Below are positions 19,612-28,775 of a stretch of 64,000 bases of DNA, one piece after another; the first letter of the stretch is position 1, and each line of letters begins with the position of its first letter. Source of the DNA: Sphingomonas radiodurans (GTDB taxonomy: Bacteria > Pseudomonadota > Alphaproteobacteria > Sphingomonadales > Sphingomonadaceae); assembly GCF_020866845.1 (NCBI RefSeq), contig NZ_CP086594.1:2386001-2450000 (forward strand), read 5' to 3'. The notes beneath the pieces were generated by a model, which was not told where the DNA came from, searched no databases, and worked only from the letters and a program-made list of their open reading frames with translations. The translations under genes and the position numbers were made by a program.

Positions 19612-21924
19612 ATGAAGAAGATGTTCGCGCTCGCGCTGCTCGCGAGTGCTTCCTGGCCGACGCTCGCGATCGCGGCGCCCGAGGATGCGCCCGTTGCCGA
19701 CGCCGCGGCTCCCGCCGATGAAACGCCCGTCGACGAAGCCGGCGAAGACATCGTCGTGATCGGTCGCGGCGTGACGCAGCAGGTTCAGCAGCTCGCGCCG
19801 CAGGATTTCGACCTGCTCATCCCGGCGACGAGCCCGCTGAAGGCGATCCAGAAGCTCCCCGGCGTCAACTTCCAGTCGGCCGATGCGTTCGGCGCGTACG
19901 AATGGTCGCAGCGCGTGTCGATCCGCGGCTTCAACCAGAACCAGCTCGGCTTCACGCTCGACGGCATCCCGCTGGGCGATGGCAGCTACGGCAACACCAA
20001 TGGCCTGCACATCAGCCGCGCGATCTCGTCCGAAAACATCGGCCAGGTCCGCGTGGCGCAGGGCTCGGGCGCGATCGGCACGCAGGCGACGAACAACCTT
20101 GGCGGCACGATCGAATTCCTCTCGTCCGATCCCAAGGACGTCGTTGGCCTCTCGGCGAACGCCACCTATGGCAGCGAGGAGACGGTGCGCGCATTCGTGC
20201 GGCTCGACACCGGCGTGCTCGGCGCCGACGGCCCGAGCGCCTATGTCTCCTACGGCTATCTCGATACCGACAAGTACAAGGGCTTCGGTTCGCAGCGCCA
20301 GCATCAGATAAATGCCAAGGCGGTCGCGCCGCTCGGCGCGGTCCGGCTCGTCGGCACGTTCGATTTTTCGGACCGGCGCGAGCAGGATTACCAGGACATG
20401 TCGCTCGATATGATCCGGCGGCTGGGGTATGGTTGGGACAACATCTCCAACGATTATCGCACCGCCGTGCAGGTCGCCGATGTCGGCGCCAACACCAATT
20501 ACACCGGCGCGCCCAAGCTCAACCCAGCGGCAGGCACGACCTATCCCGCGCCGTTCGCCAACGCCGACGATGCCTATTTCGACGCCGCGGGCTTGCGCAC
20601 CGACTATCTCGCCTCGGTCGGCCTCGAAACCGAGCGCGACGCGACGGTAAAGGGCGTGCTGCGCGCTTATTATCACGACAATCACGGCCGCGGCTTGTGG
20701 TTCACGCCCTATGTGCCCTCGCCGTCGGGCGCGCCGATCTCGGTCCGCACCACCGAATACGACATCCGCCGCAAGGGCGTGTTCGGCAACGTCGGCACCA
20801 ACGTCGCCGGCATTGCCGAGATTACGGTCGGTGGCTGGTACGAGCGCAACGATTTCCGCCAGGCGCGGCGCTTCTACGGCCTCGACAGCCGCACCGAGCC
20901 GACGCGCGACGCACTCGATTTCCCGCTCGGCGCCTTCGCGACGCAGTGGGATTATCGCTACCAGACCGATACCGCGCAGTATTTCGTGCAGGCGCGCGTG
21001 CCGCTCGGCGCGCTGACGGTTGAGCTGGGCTGGAAGGGCTATGACGTGCGCGCCACGGCGCGGCCGCTCACCGCGGGCAGCCTCGCCTCGGGCAAGATCA
21101 AGACGACCGACTGGTTCCAGCCGCGCGCCGGCTTCACCTTGACGGTCAACGATCAGGCCGAAATCTTCGGCGGGTTCAGCCAGGTGACGCGCGCCTTCAC
21201 CGCGTCCGCCACCGGCGGGCCGTTCGCGACGACCCAGGCCGGGTTCGACGGGCTCGGCGGGCTGAAGCCCGAACAGTCCGACACGTACGAGCTCGGCGGC
21301 CGGATCAAGGCCGGGCGGTTCAGCGGCTCGCTCGCCGGCTACCACATCGATTTCCGCAACCGCCTCCTCGGCTTCGCCAATGGCGCGGGCATCGTCGGCA
21401 ATCCCGCGATCCTGCGCAACGTCGGCGGCGTGCGCTCCGATGGCGTCGAAGCGACCGCGCAACTGCGCTTGCCCGAAGGCTTCGGCGCCTTCGCCTCTTA
21501 CGCGTACAACGTGTCAAAATATCAGAACAACATCCGCAACGCCGACGGCTCGTTGTTCGGCGGCGTCGCGATCGAGGACAAGACGGTCGTCGATGCACCA
21601 CGCCACATCGCGTTCGGCGAGCTGACGTTCGACAATGATCTGGTCTTCGGCCGGATCGGCGCGAACTATATGAGCAAGCGCTTCTTCACCTACAGCAACG
21701 ATCAGTCGGTGCCCGGCCGCCTGATCGCCGACGCTTCGGCCGGCGTGCGGCTCACCGTCGCCGGGGGCCGCAAGGTCGAGCTGCAGCTCAACGCGACCAA
21801 TTTGTTCGACAAGGATTATGTCGCGACGATCGGCTCGAACGGCTTCGGCAATTCGGGCGACAACCAGACGCTGCTGATCGGCGCGCCGCGGCAGGTGTTC
21901 GTGAGCCTCAAGACGGGGCTCTGA
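19612..21924 (+). CDS. TonB-dependent outer-membrane receptor
   Basis: 770 residues. The signal peptide MKKMFALALLASASWPTLAI ends with A-A. A TonB box EDIVVIG is at about 45-51. The plug has KAIQKLPGVNFQSADAFG, RVSIRGFNQNQLGFTLDGIP and the Gly-rich QGSGAIGTQATNNLGG. The barrel follows, and the C-terminal NLFDKDYVATIG segment is typical of siderophore/vitamin/sugar-type receptors. Substrate unknown. AAGGGGA precedes the ATG. It is divergent from clpB and directly upstream of a run of co-directional enzyme genes, which may act on its ligand. Confidence 0.92.
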   Translation: MKKMFALALLASASWPTLAIAAPEDAPVADAAAPADETPVDEAGEDIVVIGRGVTQQVQQLAPQDFDLLIPATSPLKAIQKLPGVNFQSADAFGAYEWSQRVSIRGFNQNQLGFTLDGIPLGDGSYGNTNGLHISRAISSENIGQVRVAQGSGAIGTQATNNLGGTIEFLSSDPKDVVGLSANATYGSEETVRAFVRLDTGVLGADGPSAYVSYGYLDTDKYKGFGSQRQHQINAKAVAPLGAVRLVGTFDFSDRREQDYQDMSLDMIRRLGYGWDNISNDYRTAVQVADVGANTNYTGAPKLNPAAGTTYPAPFANADDAYFDAAGLRTDYLASVGLETERDATVKGVLRAYYHDNHGRGLWFTPYVPSPSGAPISVRTTEYDIRRKGVFGNVGTNVAGIAEITVGGWYERNDFRQARRFYGLDSRTEPTRDALDFPLGAFATQWDYRYQTDTAQYFVQARVPLGALTVELGWKGYDVRATARPLTAGSLASGKIKTTDWFQPRAGFTLTVNDQAEIFGGFSQVTRAFTASATGGPFATTQAGFDGLGGLKPEQSDTYELGGRIKAGRFSGSLAGYHIDFRNRLLGFANGAGIVGNPAILRNVGGVRSDGVEATAQLRLPEGFGAFASYAYNVSKYQNNIRNADGSLFGGVAIEDKTVVDAPRHIAFGELTFDNDLVFGRIGANYMSKRFFTYSNDQSVPGRLIADASAGVRLTVAGGRKVELQLNATNLFDKDYVATIGSNGFGNSGDNQTLLIGAPRQVFVSLKTGL

Positions 21925-21989
21925 TCGGCTTGACGCCAACCTCTCCTGCGTAAACAAGTCGTCTGACTTAGTTGCGTGGGAGAGGCGGC

Positions 21990-23024
21990 ATGAAGGCGTT
22001 GCGCTATTTCGGGGCGCGGGACATCCAATATGGATCGACCGACGACGCCGTGCTGCAGGACGATTGCGACGTGCTCGTCCGCGTGAAGCATTGCGCGATC
22101 TGCGGCAGCGATCTGCACATCTATCACGGCCATGGCTTCTCCGACGATATCGGCTTCTGCGTCGGGCACGAGGCGGTCGGCGAGGTGGTCGAGACGGGCA
22201 GGGCAGTCCGCAACCTGCGCTCGGGCGACCGGGTGATGATCTCCGCCGCGGTCGGGTGTGGCGCGTGCCCGGGGTGCCTCGCGGGCCGGGTGCACGAATG
22301 CGAGAACAACGGCTCGGGCTGCTACGGGCTCTCCGCCGCGCTGCAAGGGAGTCAGGCCGAGGCGGTGCGCGTGCCGGCTGGCGACGTCAACGCGCGGCGC
22401 ATCCCGGACGGCGTGTCCTACGAACAGGCATTGATGCTGACCGACGCATTGCCGACGAGCTGGATGGCGGTGCGCAATGCCGACATCAAGCCGGGCGCGA
22501 GCGTCGCGGTGGTCGGGCTGGGGCCGATCGGGCTGATGGCGGTGGAAGGGTGTTTCGCGATGGGCGCCGGGCGCGTCTATGCGATCGATCTGGTGCCCGA
22601 GCGGCGCGCGATTGCCGAAGGGCTGGGCGCGATCGGGGTCGATCCGAACGTCGCGGTCGAGACGATCAAGGAGGATACCAAGGGGCTCAAGTGCAGCAGC
22701 GTGATCGAGGCGGTCGGCGCGGATGCGACGATCGATCTGGCGCTGCGGCTGGTGGGCAAATGGGGCACGGTGTCGTGCCTCGGCGTCAACCAGACGCGCC
22801 GCTTCCCCTTCCCGATGGAGCGCGCCTTCGCGCAGGGGCTGACGTTCCGGACGGGCACGTGTTCGGTGCCGCATTGGTGGCAGGAACTGATCCCGATGGT
22901 GCAAAAGGGGCAGCTCAAGCCCGAAAGCTATATCTCGCACCGCCTGCCGCTGTCGGAGGGGACGGAGGCCTATGCGATCCTCGACCGGCGCGAGGCGTTG
23001 AAGGTGGTGATGTCGCCGGAATGA
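21990..23024 (+). CDS. Zinc-dependent alcohol dehydrogenase (MDR)
   Basis: 344 residues. Catalytic zinc residues: Cys38 in CAICGSDLH and His60-Glu61 in VGHE. Structural zinc: Cys90, 93, 96 and 104 in CGACPGCLAGRVHEC. Cofactor site VVGLGPIGLMAVEG lies near 165-180. It oxidises or reduces a small alcohol/aldehyde with NAD(P). GGGAGAGGCGGC precedes the ATG at 21990. It follows the TonB receptor by 65 bp and may share its transcript, suggesting a role in metabolism of the imported compound (inference). Confidence 0.9.
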   Translation: MKALRYFGARDIQYGSTDDAVLQDDCDVLVRVKHCAICGSDLHIYHGHGFSDDIGFCVGHEAVGEVVETGRAVRNLRSGDRVMISAAVGCGACPGCLAGRVHECENNGSGCYGLSAALQGSQAEAVRVPAGDVNARRIPDGVSYEQALMLTDALPTSWMAVRNADIKPGASVAVVGLGPIGLMAVEGCFAMGAGRVYAIDLVPERRAIAEGLGAIGVDPNVAVETIKEDTKGLKCSSVIEAVGADATIDLALRLVGKWGTVSCLGVNQTRRFPFPMERAFAQGLTFRTGTCSVPHWWQELIPMVQKGQLKPESYISHRLPLSEGTEAYAILDRREALKVVMSPE

Positions 23025-23137
23025 CCATGGCTTGAGCCGGGGCGGGACTCGCTCAGGCTGTCCTACACGGCGCCATCGTGATCTAATCGCGGGGATGCTC
23101 ACCGTCCGCCCTCTAGCCCGCTCGCTCGCCCGCCACG

Positions 23138-23200
23138 CGAATGTTGAGGTTGTTGGAGAAAAACGCGCGAGCGCCTCAACTTCCTCAACATTCGTTTTTT
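23138..23200 (+). repeat. Inverted repeat cgaatgttgagg ... cctcaacattcg followed by T6
   Basis: Perfect 12-base arms at 23138-23149 and 23183-23194, followed by TTTTTT, so it may also terminate the Zn-ADH transcript. The right half (cctcaacttcctcaacattc) recurs at 49482-49503 near the SMR gene, so it is a dispersed element and not only a local terminator. The rest of the 282-bp gap between the ADH and the aldolase shows no gene. Confidence 0.7.
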
Positions 23201-23306
23201 GCAATCGTCCGCGACGGTGCCGCTCACGCCGCCGCGCCGGCCGTGTTTGCCCCTGCACCGGCAAACCGTTATGATCGGCCGCAAAGCGCAATCAGGAGAG
23301 TATGTC

Positions 23307-24080
23307 ATGGCCACACTGGCATCGGTCGATAGCACCCCGCAGTACGTCCCCGGCGAATGGGAGGCGCGGGTCGATCTCGCGGCCGCTTACCGGCTGGTGG
23401 CGATGTATGGCTGGGACGATCTGATCTTCACGCATTTGTCGGCGCGCGTGCCGGGGCCCGAGCATCATTTCCTGATTAACCCGTACGACATGATGTTCGA
23501 GGAAATCACCGCGTCGAGCCTCGTCAAGATCGACGTCGAGGGCAAGCCGGTCGGGCCGACGACGCATCCGGTGAACCCTGCCGGCTTCACGATCCACTCG
23601 GCGATCCACATGGCGCGCGAGGATGCCGCCGCGGTGATGCATCTGCACACGCCGCACGGCCAGGCGGTGAGCGCGATGGAGTTCGGGTTGCTGCCGCACA
23701 CGCAGACCGCGATGATCGCGCAGCACAATGTCGCCTATCACAACTATGAAGGCATCGCGACCGACCTCGACGAGCGTGAGCGGCTGGTCGCCGACATCGG
23801 TGACAAGCATGCGATGATCCTGCGCAATCACGGTACGCTCGCGGTGGGCGACAGCGTCGCGTCGTGCTTCCTGCGGCTCTACTTCCTCGAGCGCGCGTGC
23901 GAAGCGCAGGTGCTGATGCTGTCGGCCGGCCGCGAGAATCTCAACACCCCGCCGCAGGGCGTGGAAGAGAAGGTCGCCGGGCAAAGCGCGCCGGCTGGCA
24001 TGGGCAAGCTCGCCGAGAAGCTTGCGTGGCCAGCGCTGCTCCGCAAGCTCGACCGGATCGACCCCAGCTTCCGCAACTGA
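23307..24080 (+). CDS. Class II aldolase/adducin family protein
   Basis: 257 residues. The zinc site HLHTPHG (112-118) and the later RNHGTLAVG (173-181) are hallmarks of the FucA/AraD/adducin fold. HTQTAMIAQHNVAYHNYEG lies between them. It probably acts as a sugar-phosphate aldolase or epimerase, or as a decarboxylase-like enzyme, in the cytoplasm. AGGAGAG precedes the ATG at 23307. An upstream in-frame extension has no homology-like content. It is followed by an SMP-30-type lactonase gene, consistent with a carbohydrate or organic-acid pathway. Confidence 0.88.
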   Translation: MATLASVDSTPQYVPGEWEARVDLAAAYRLVAMYGWDDLIFTHLSARVPGPEHHFLINPYDMMFEEITASSLVKIDVEGKPVGPTTHPVNPAGFTIHSAIHMAREDAAAVMHLHTPHGQAVSAMEFGLLPHTQTAMIAQHNVAYHNYEGIATDLDERERLVADIGDKHAMILRNHGTLAVGDSVASCFLRLYFLERACEAQVLMLSAGRENLNTPPQGVEEKVAGQSAPAGMGKLAEKLAWPALLRKLDRIDPSFRN

Positions 24081-24169
24081 TCGCGCCGGCCTTGCCCTAG
24101 CCGCCGTGCTCGTGAATGTAGCCGTCAAGCAAGGCGGCGCGAGCGCGGCGCCGGCAAGAGGAGAGGATG

Positions 24170-25090
24170 ATGGCGGATTTCACGCTCGTGGCGGATGGCT
24201 TGCGCTTTCCCGAAGGCCCGGTGTTCATGCCCGACGGCAGCATCGCGCTGGTCGAGATCGAGCCCGGCCGGATTACTCGCGTTCACCCCGACGGCACGAA
24301 GGAAACGATCGCCACGCCCGGCGGTGGCCCCAATGGCCTCGCACTCGGGCCGGACGGAATGCTGTATTGCTGCAACAACGGCGGGTTCGAGTGGCACGAG
24401 AATAACGGCATGCTCGCCCCCGGCGGCATCGCCAGCGATTACTCGGGCGGCCGAATCGAGCGCATCGATCCCGCGACTGGCGCGGTCGAGGTGCTGTACA
24501 AGTCGGGCGATCACGGCTGCATCCTGCGCGGGCCGAACGATCTGGTGTTCGACAAGCACGGCGGCTTCTGGTTCACCGATCACGGCAAGATGGATCACAA
24601 GAAACGCGTCCACGACGTGGTCGGGATCTTCTACGCCAAGGCCGATGGCAGCCATATCGAGGAAGTCGTCTTCCCCTCGAACAACCCCAATGGCTGCGGC
24701 CTCTCGCCTGACGGCAAGTGGCTCTACGCCGCCGAAACCTACACCTGCCGGCTGATGAAGTTCGCCGTGACCGAGCCGGGCAAGGTCGATGCGACCGCGG
24801 GCGTCGGCGGGCCGGGCATCCCGGTCTATCGCCCGGCCGGCTGGAAGTTCTTTGATTCGCTCGCGGTCGAAGCGTCGGGCAACGTGTGCGTCGCGACGAT
24901 CGGCGAATGCGGCATCAGCGTGATCTCCCCCGAGGGCGAGCTGGTCGAGTTCGTGAAGACCGACGACATCTTCACCACCAACATCTGCTTCGGCGGCGAG
25001 GACATGCAGGATGCGTATCTGACGCTGTCGGGCACCGGCCGGCTGGTGAAGACGCGGTGGAATAGGCCGGGGTTGAAGCTGGAATATTGA
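24170..25090 (+). CDS. SMP-30/gluconolactonase/LRE family protein
   Basis: 306 residues. Six-bladed propeller features: FPEGPVFMPDGSIALVEIE at the start, GGGPNGLALGPDG, LRGPNDLVFDKHGGFWFTDH and NPNGCGLSPDGKWLY. The Glu, Asn and Asp of these motifs bind the divalent metal in known lactonases. It likely hydrolyses a sugar or other lactone. Tandem ATGs occur at 24167 and 24170, and the second has better spacing from AGAGGAGAGG. It sits in the putative catabolic cluster between the aldolase and DUF2855 genes. Confidence 0.87.
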   Translation: MADFTLVADGLRFPEGPVFMPDGSIALVEIEPGRITRVHPDGTKETIATPGGGPNGLALGPDGMLYCCNNGGFEWHENNGMLAPGGIASDYSGGRIERIDPATGAVEVLYKSGDHGCILRGPNDLVFDKHGGFWFTDHGKMDHKKRVHDVVGIFYAKADGSHIEEVVFPSNNPNGCGLSPDGKWLYAAETYTCRLMKFAVTEPGKVDATAGVGGPGIPVYRPAGWKFFDSLAVEASGNVCVATIGECGISVISPEGELVEFVKTDDIFTTNICFGGEDMQDAYLTLSGTGRLVKTRWNRPGLKLEY

Positions 25091-25121
25091 GCCTGGTCGT
25101 GCAGGCACGTAGGAGAATGGC

Positions 25122-26210
25122 ATGAGCGGCTGGGCGCTTGAGATCGATCGCGCGGACATCACCCGAGCCTGGCTGACCGACGTCGAAGCGCCGGCGCTCG
25201 CCGAGGGCGACGCCGAGTTCGCGCTCGATCTCGCCGCGCTTACCGCCAACAACGTCACTTATGCCGCGCTCGGCGCGCCAACGCCGTTTCTGGGCAAGGA
25301 CGCGGGCTATTGGGACTTCTTCGCCGAGCGTCATGCGCCCGGCCGCGTCCCGGTCTGGGGCTTCGCGACCGTCACGCGATCGAGCGCGGTGGGCATCGCA
25401 GAAGGCGACCGCTTCTACGGCTATTGGCCGCTCGCCAGCCATGCCGTGATGCAGCCCGGCCGCGTCGACGGCGTCGGCTTCACAGAGGTAAGCGCCCGCC
25501 GCGCGAAGCTGCCCGCGCTCTACAACAGCTATCAGCGGATCGCCGCGCTCGATGGGTTCGCCGGCAGCGACGAGCGGCTGTGGCCGGTGTGGCGTCCGCT
25601 CTACATCACTGGCTGGCTGATTGCCGACCAGTTGATCGACGAGGGCGATCATGGCGCCGACGCGGTGCTCGTTACCGCCGCGTCGAGCAAGACCGCGCTG
25701 GCGTTCGCGCACGCGATGCAGGCGCGCGATGGCGACCGCCCGCTCCTCGTCGCGCTCACCTCGCCGCGCAGCAGAGCGTTCGTCGCCGAGACGGGGCTCT
25801 ACGATGCGGTCGTCACCTACGATGCGATCGACGGTACCCTTGGCGACAAGGCGGTCCTGGTCGATTTCGCCAATGATGGCTCGGTCGTCGCCGCGGTGCG
25901 CGCCGCGTTCGGTGAACGGCTCGTGTTCGATCTCGTCGTCGGCTTCACGCATTGGGATGCGACGCCGGTCGCCGCCGGCGTCCAGCGCAGCGGCTTCTTC
26001 GCGCCGGCCCGCCTCGCCAAGCGCAACGCCGACTGGGGGGGCGCCACGGTGCGCGCGCGGCTTGCTGAGGCGTGGGACGGGTTCCTCGCTGTCGCGCCGT
26101 CACTGGTAGCGTTCGACGAGCGCGCCGGTGCCGACGCCGCGAAGCAGGCGTGGAGCGACATGGTCAGCGACCGCGCCGATCCGCGCCGAGCGATCTTGAT
26201 CCGGCCCTGA
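25122..26210 (+). CDS. DUF2855 family protein
   Basis: 362 residues with TAGGAGAATGGC before the ATG. The sequence shows the DUF2855 pattern: NNVTYAALG near 42-50, PVWGFATV, GDRFYGYWP, LYNSYQRI, and a degenerate nucleotide-binding segment with VLVTAASSKTALAFA near 180-195. The overall layout resembles an MDR reductase that has lost its zinc site. No characterised function is known to me. Position after the aldolase and lactonase genes suggests a role in the same pathway. Confidence 0.85.
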   Translation: MSGWALEIDRADITRAWLTDVEAPALAEGDAEFALDLAALTANNVTYAALGAPTPFLGKDAGYWDFFAERHAPGRVPVWGFATVTRSSAVGIAEGDRFYGYWPLASHAVMQPGRVDGVGFTEVSARRAKLPALYNSYQRIAALDGFAGSDERLWPVWRPLYITGWLIADQLIDEGDHGADAVLVTAASSKTALAFAHAMQARDGDRPLLVALTSPRSRAFVAETGLYDAVVTYDAIDGTLGDKAVLVDFANDGSVVAAVRAAFGERLVFDLVVGFTHWDATPVAAGVQRSGFFAPARLAKRNADWGGATVRARLAEAWDGFLAVAPSLVAFDERAGADAAKQAWSDMVSDRADPRRAILIRP

Positions 26211-26256
26211 TCCGGGCGCGCTTGCGCCTCGCGGCGTGGCGCGGCATGGCCAACTC

Positions 26257-26907
26257 ATGCGCGATACAGTGATTTTCGATTTCGGCGGGGTGGTCACCTC
26301 GTCGCCGTTCGAGGCGTTCAACCGGATGGAGCGCGAGCGCGGCCTGCCGCACGATCTGGTCCGCCGGATCAACGCGACCAATCCTGACACCAACGCCTGG
26401 GCCCTGTTCGAGCGCGCGGAGATCGGCGCGAGCGGCTTCGACGCGCAGTTCGCCGACGAAGCCGCCGCGCTCGGCTACGAACTGCGCGGGCAGGATGTGC
26501 TGGCGCTGCTGTCGGGCGATATTCGGCCGCGGATGGTGCATGCGCTCGATTGGCTGAAGGCGAACGGCTACAAGCTGGGCTGTATCACCAACAACGTCCC
26601 CGCCGGCGAAGGCGCGGGCATGTCGCGCAGCGCGGAGAAGGCAGCGAGAGTCGCCGACGTGCTGGCGCGGTTTGATCATGTGATCGAATCGAGCAAGATC
26701 GGCATCCGCAAGCCCGATCCGCGCATCTACGAGATGATGCTCGATCACCTCGGCAAGCCCGCGGCGGATTGCGTGTACCTCGATGACCTCGGGATCAACT
26801 GCAAGCCAGCGGCGACGCTCGGGATGCATGCGATCAAGGTGACGGGGGAGGCGCAGGCGCTGGATGATCTGGCGGATGCGCTTGGGGTTGAGCGCGGGGT
26901 TTTTTAG
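26257..26907 (+). CDS. HAD-superfamily hydrolase (epoxide-hydrolase N-domain/ACAD10-like)
   Basis: 216 residues. Motif I is IFDFGGVV: Asp8 is the nucleophile and the second Asp is replaced by Gly, as in the soluble epoxide hydrolase N-domain and ACAD10 groups. Motif II is TNN, motif III is SSKIGIRKPDPRIY and motif IV is LDDLGIN. Probably a phosphatase of a small phosphorylated substrate. The ATG at 26257 fits the usual start. A GTG seven codons upstream is possible. Last gene of the co-directional cluster before a palindromic repeat. Confidence 0.85.
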   Translation: MRDTVIFDFGGVVTSSPFEAFNRMERERGLPHDLVRRINATNPDTNAWALFERAEIGASGFDAQFADEAAALGYELRGQDVLALLSGDIRPRMVHALDWLKANGYKLGCITNNVPAGEGAGMSRSAEKAARVADVLARFDHVIESSKIGIRKPDPRIYEMMLDHLGKPAADCVYLDDLGINCKPAATLGMHAIKVTGEAQALDDLADALGVERGVF

Positions 26908-26916
26908 GCAGCTACT

Positions 26917-27014
26917 CCGTTCGTCCCGAGTAGCCATCGAGCGAAGTCGAGATGGCGTATCGAGGGACATGTGTCTCGATACGGGTTCTCACGAACCCTA
27001 CTCGACACGAACGG
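26917..27014. repeat. Dispersed palindromic repeat, ccgttcg-bounded, copy 2 (inverted)
   Basis: Reverse complement of the 2131-2227 element with few differences: ccgttcgtcccgagtagcca at the left and ctcgacacgaacgg at the right. It lies between the HAD gene and scoA. Confidence 0.88.
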
Positions 27015-27085
27015 GTGCGGGTTGCTTGAACCTCCCCAACGCACCCGCTAATCGCCTCCCCGTCCAGTGAGGAAGGCGGCAGCGC

Positions 27086-27814
27086 ATGAAGAAGCTTTAT
27101 CCCGATGCCGCGGCGGCGCTCGACGGCCTGCTGCATGACGGGATGACGATCTGCGCCGGCGGCTTCGGCCTGTGCGGTATCCCCGAGCGGTTGATCGACG
27201 CGATTCAGGCCGCGGGGACGAAGGATCTCACCATCGCCAGCAACAATGCCGGGATCGACGGCGAGGGGCTCGGCAAGCTGCTGCGCACGCGCCAGGTGAA
27301 GAAGATGATCTCGTCCTATGTCGGCGAGAACAAGGAATTCGAGCGCCAGTATCTCTCGGGCGAGCTCGAGGTGGAATTCTGCCCGCAGGGGACACTTGCC
27401 GAGCGCTGCCGCGCGGGCGGGGCGGGTATTCCGGGCTTCTACACCAAGACAGGCGTCGGCACGTTGGTGGCCGAGGGCAAGGAAATGAAGGTGTTCGACG
27501 GGGAGGAATATATCCTCGAACGCGGCATCCGCGCCGATATCGCGATCATCAAGGGGTGGAAGGCTGACGAGAGCGGCAACCTCATCTTCCGCAAGACCGC
27601 GCGCAACTTCAATCAGCCGATGGCGACTGCGGGCCGCATCTGCATCGCCGAGGTCGAGGAAGTGGTGCCGGTCGGCAGCCTCGATCCCGATGCGATCCAT
27701 TTGCCCGGCATCTACGTGAAGCGGATGATTATCGGCGCGCCGTACGACAAGAGGATCGAATTCCGCCTGACGCGGCCCAGAACGGACCAGCGCCCGGAAA
27801 CGGCGGCGGCGTGA
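27086..27814 (+). CDS. scoA: 3-oxoacid CoA-transferase subunit A
   Basis: 242 residues. [16 protein letters not shown] (26-41), [13 protein letters not shown] and [13 protein letters not shown] are signatures of the alpha subunit of succinyl-CoA:3-ketoacid CoA-transferase. It pairs with the B subunit at 28775 to activate acetoacetate or other ketoacids. It is first in a tightly coupled operon, and its stop codon overlaps the next start (TGATG). The tail after about residue 225 is Arg/Thr-rich and variable. Confidence 0.93.
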   Translation: MKKLYPDAAAALDGLLHDGMTICAGGFGLCGIPERLIDAIQAAGTKDLTIASNNAGIDGEGLGKLLRTRQVKKMISSYVGENKEFERQYLSGELEVEFCPQGTLAERCRAGGAGIPGFYTKTGVGTLVAEGKEMKVFDGEEYILERGIRADIAIIKGWKADESGNLIFRKTARNFNQPMATAGRICIAEVEEVVPVGSLDPDAIHLPGIYVKRMIIGAPYDKRIEFRLTRPRTDQRPETAAA

Positions 27815-28470
27815 TGCGGCCGCCGCTCGCGATGATCGCGGCGGCGCTGGCGCTGGGTGGCGCCTTGTCGGGCTGTGTCGCGGCGGTCATTCCGCTCGCG
27901 GCGGCCGGCACGATCGGCAAGCGCAAGTTCGATGGTCCGCGCAAGCGCCAGCCGGCCCCGGCTGCCGCTGCCGTATCGCCAGTGCCGGGCGAGCGGCTGA
28001 CGTTGCTCCCCGCGGGCAGCAAACTCCCCCCGCCCAGTGCGGCCTCAGGCGTAGCAACGCCAGCGCCGACGACGGGGTGGCGTGCGCTCGTCCGCCATGT
28101 CGGCCGCGCGATGTCGTCCGGCGCTTCCTGCGCCGACGGCACGACGGCAGTGCTGATCGACGCTGGCGTCGCTGGTGCACCGGCGGACGAACGCGACGCC
28201 GCGGTCACCTCGCTCAATGCGCTCCGCACGATGGGCGCGAGCGTGACGTTCGTCGCTGTCGATCCCACGGCGGCGCGCGCGGCGCTCACCGGCGCCGGCA
28301 TGGCCGAGCCCGACATGGCAGTCGCCGCTCCGGCGGAAACAGTCGCGATCGCGCGGCGTGGCTGCGTCGTTGCGACCGGCGGTGGCTCCCGCGCCGCCTT
28401 CACCGGCCTGCCGTTCATCCCGCTCCCCGCATCCGCGCCAGCCCCGGTCGCTGCGGCGCCGCAGCCATGA
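27814..28470 (+). CDS. Putative lipoprotein encoded between scoA and scoB
   Basis: 218 residues starting at the ATG that overlaps the scoA stop (27814). The N-terminus has a lipobox: hydrophobic AAALALGGALSGC, Cys near residue 21. A Pro/Ala-rich linker is followed by a small alpha/beta-like domain (TTAVLIDAGVAGAP, ASVTFVAVDP). Function unknown. Its stop overlaps the next start (ATGA), so it is translationally coupled within the CoA-transferase operon. That location is odd for an exported lipoprotein. Confidence 0.7.
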   Translation: MRPPLAMIAAALALGGALSGCVAAVIPLAAAGTIGKRKFDGPRKRQPAPAAAAVSPVPGERLTLLPAGSKLPPPSAASGVATPAPTTGWRALVRHVGRAMSSGASCADGTTAVLIDAGVAGAPADERDAAVTSLNALRTMGASVTFVAVDPTAARAALTGAGMAEPDMAVAAPAETVAIARRGCVVATGGGSRAAFTGLPFIPLPASAPAPVAAAPQP

Positions 28471-28775
28471 CCAAGCCGCGCGGCATCGACATCAGCGGCG
28501 TGCCAGCGCTCGGCAAGGATTCGGCTGAAGTTGCGCGCATCTGGGTCACCGATCGGGCGGGCAGCACGGTGCTGATCGACGCTGGCGTGCTCGAAGACCC
28601 GCGCGTGTTCGGCTATCTGATGGCGGATACGATCCGCCACGCCGCCAAGGCCTATGCCGCTGCCTGGTCGACCGACGAAGGCGCCGCGCTGCAGGCGATC
28701 GTCGACGGCGTCGCCGAGGAACTGCGCGAACAATTCAACGACATTACCCCAATCGACGAAGGACGTACGAACTGA
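28467..28775 (+). CDS. DUF5076 domain-containing protein
   Basis: 102 residues. [20 protein letters not shown] and [14 protein letters not shown] fit the short DUF5076 family of alphaproteobacteria, whose function is not known. The start overlaps the preceding stop (ATGA), and its own stop overlaps the scoB start (TGATG). No signal peptide, so cytoplasmic. Confidence 0.8.
   Translation: MTKPRGIDISGVPALGKDSAEVARIWVTDRAGSTVLIDAGVLEDPRVFGYLMADTIRHAAKAYAAAWSTDEGAALQAIVDGVAEELREQFNDITPIDEGRTN

Noticed and set aside
19495..21462. A 655-codon minus-strand frame opposite the second TonB receptor
   Set aside because: Same shadow effect. No domain or signal, and it covers a well-supported gene.
23138..23200. 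Treating the inverted repeat only as an ordinary terminator
   Set aside because: The sequence has a half copy at 49482-49503 and a long 33-base loop, so it is listed as a repeat although it may also terminate transcription.
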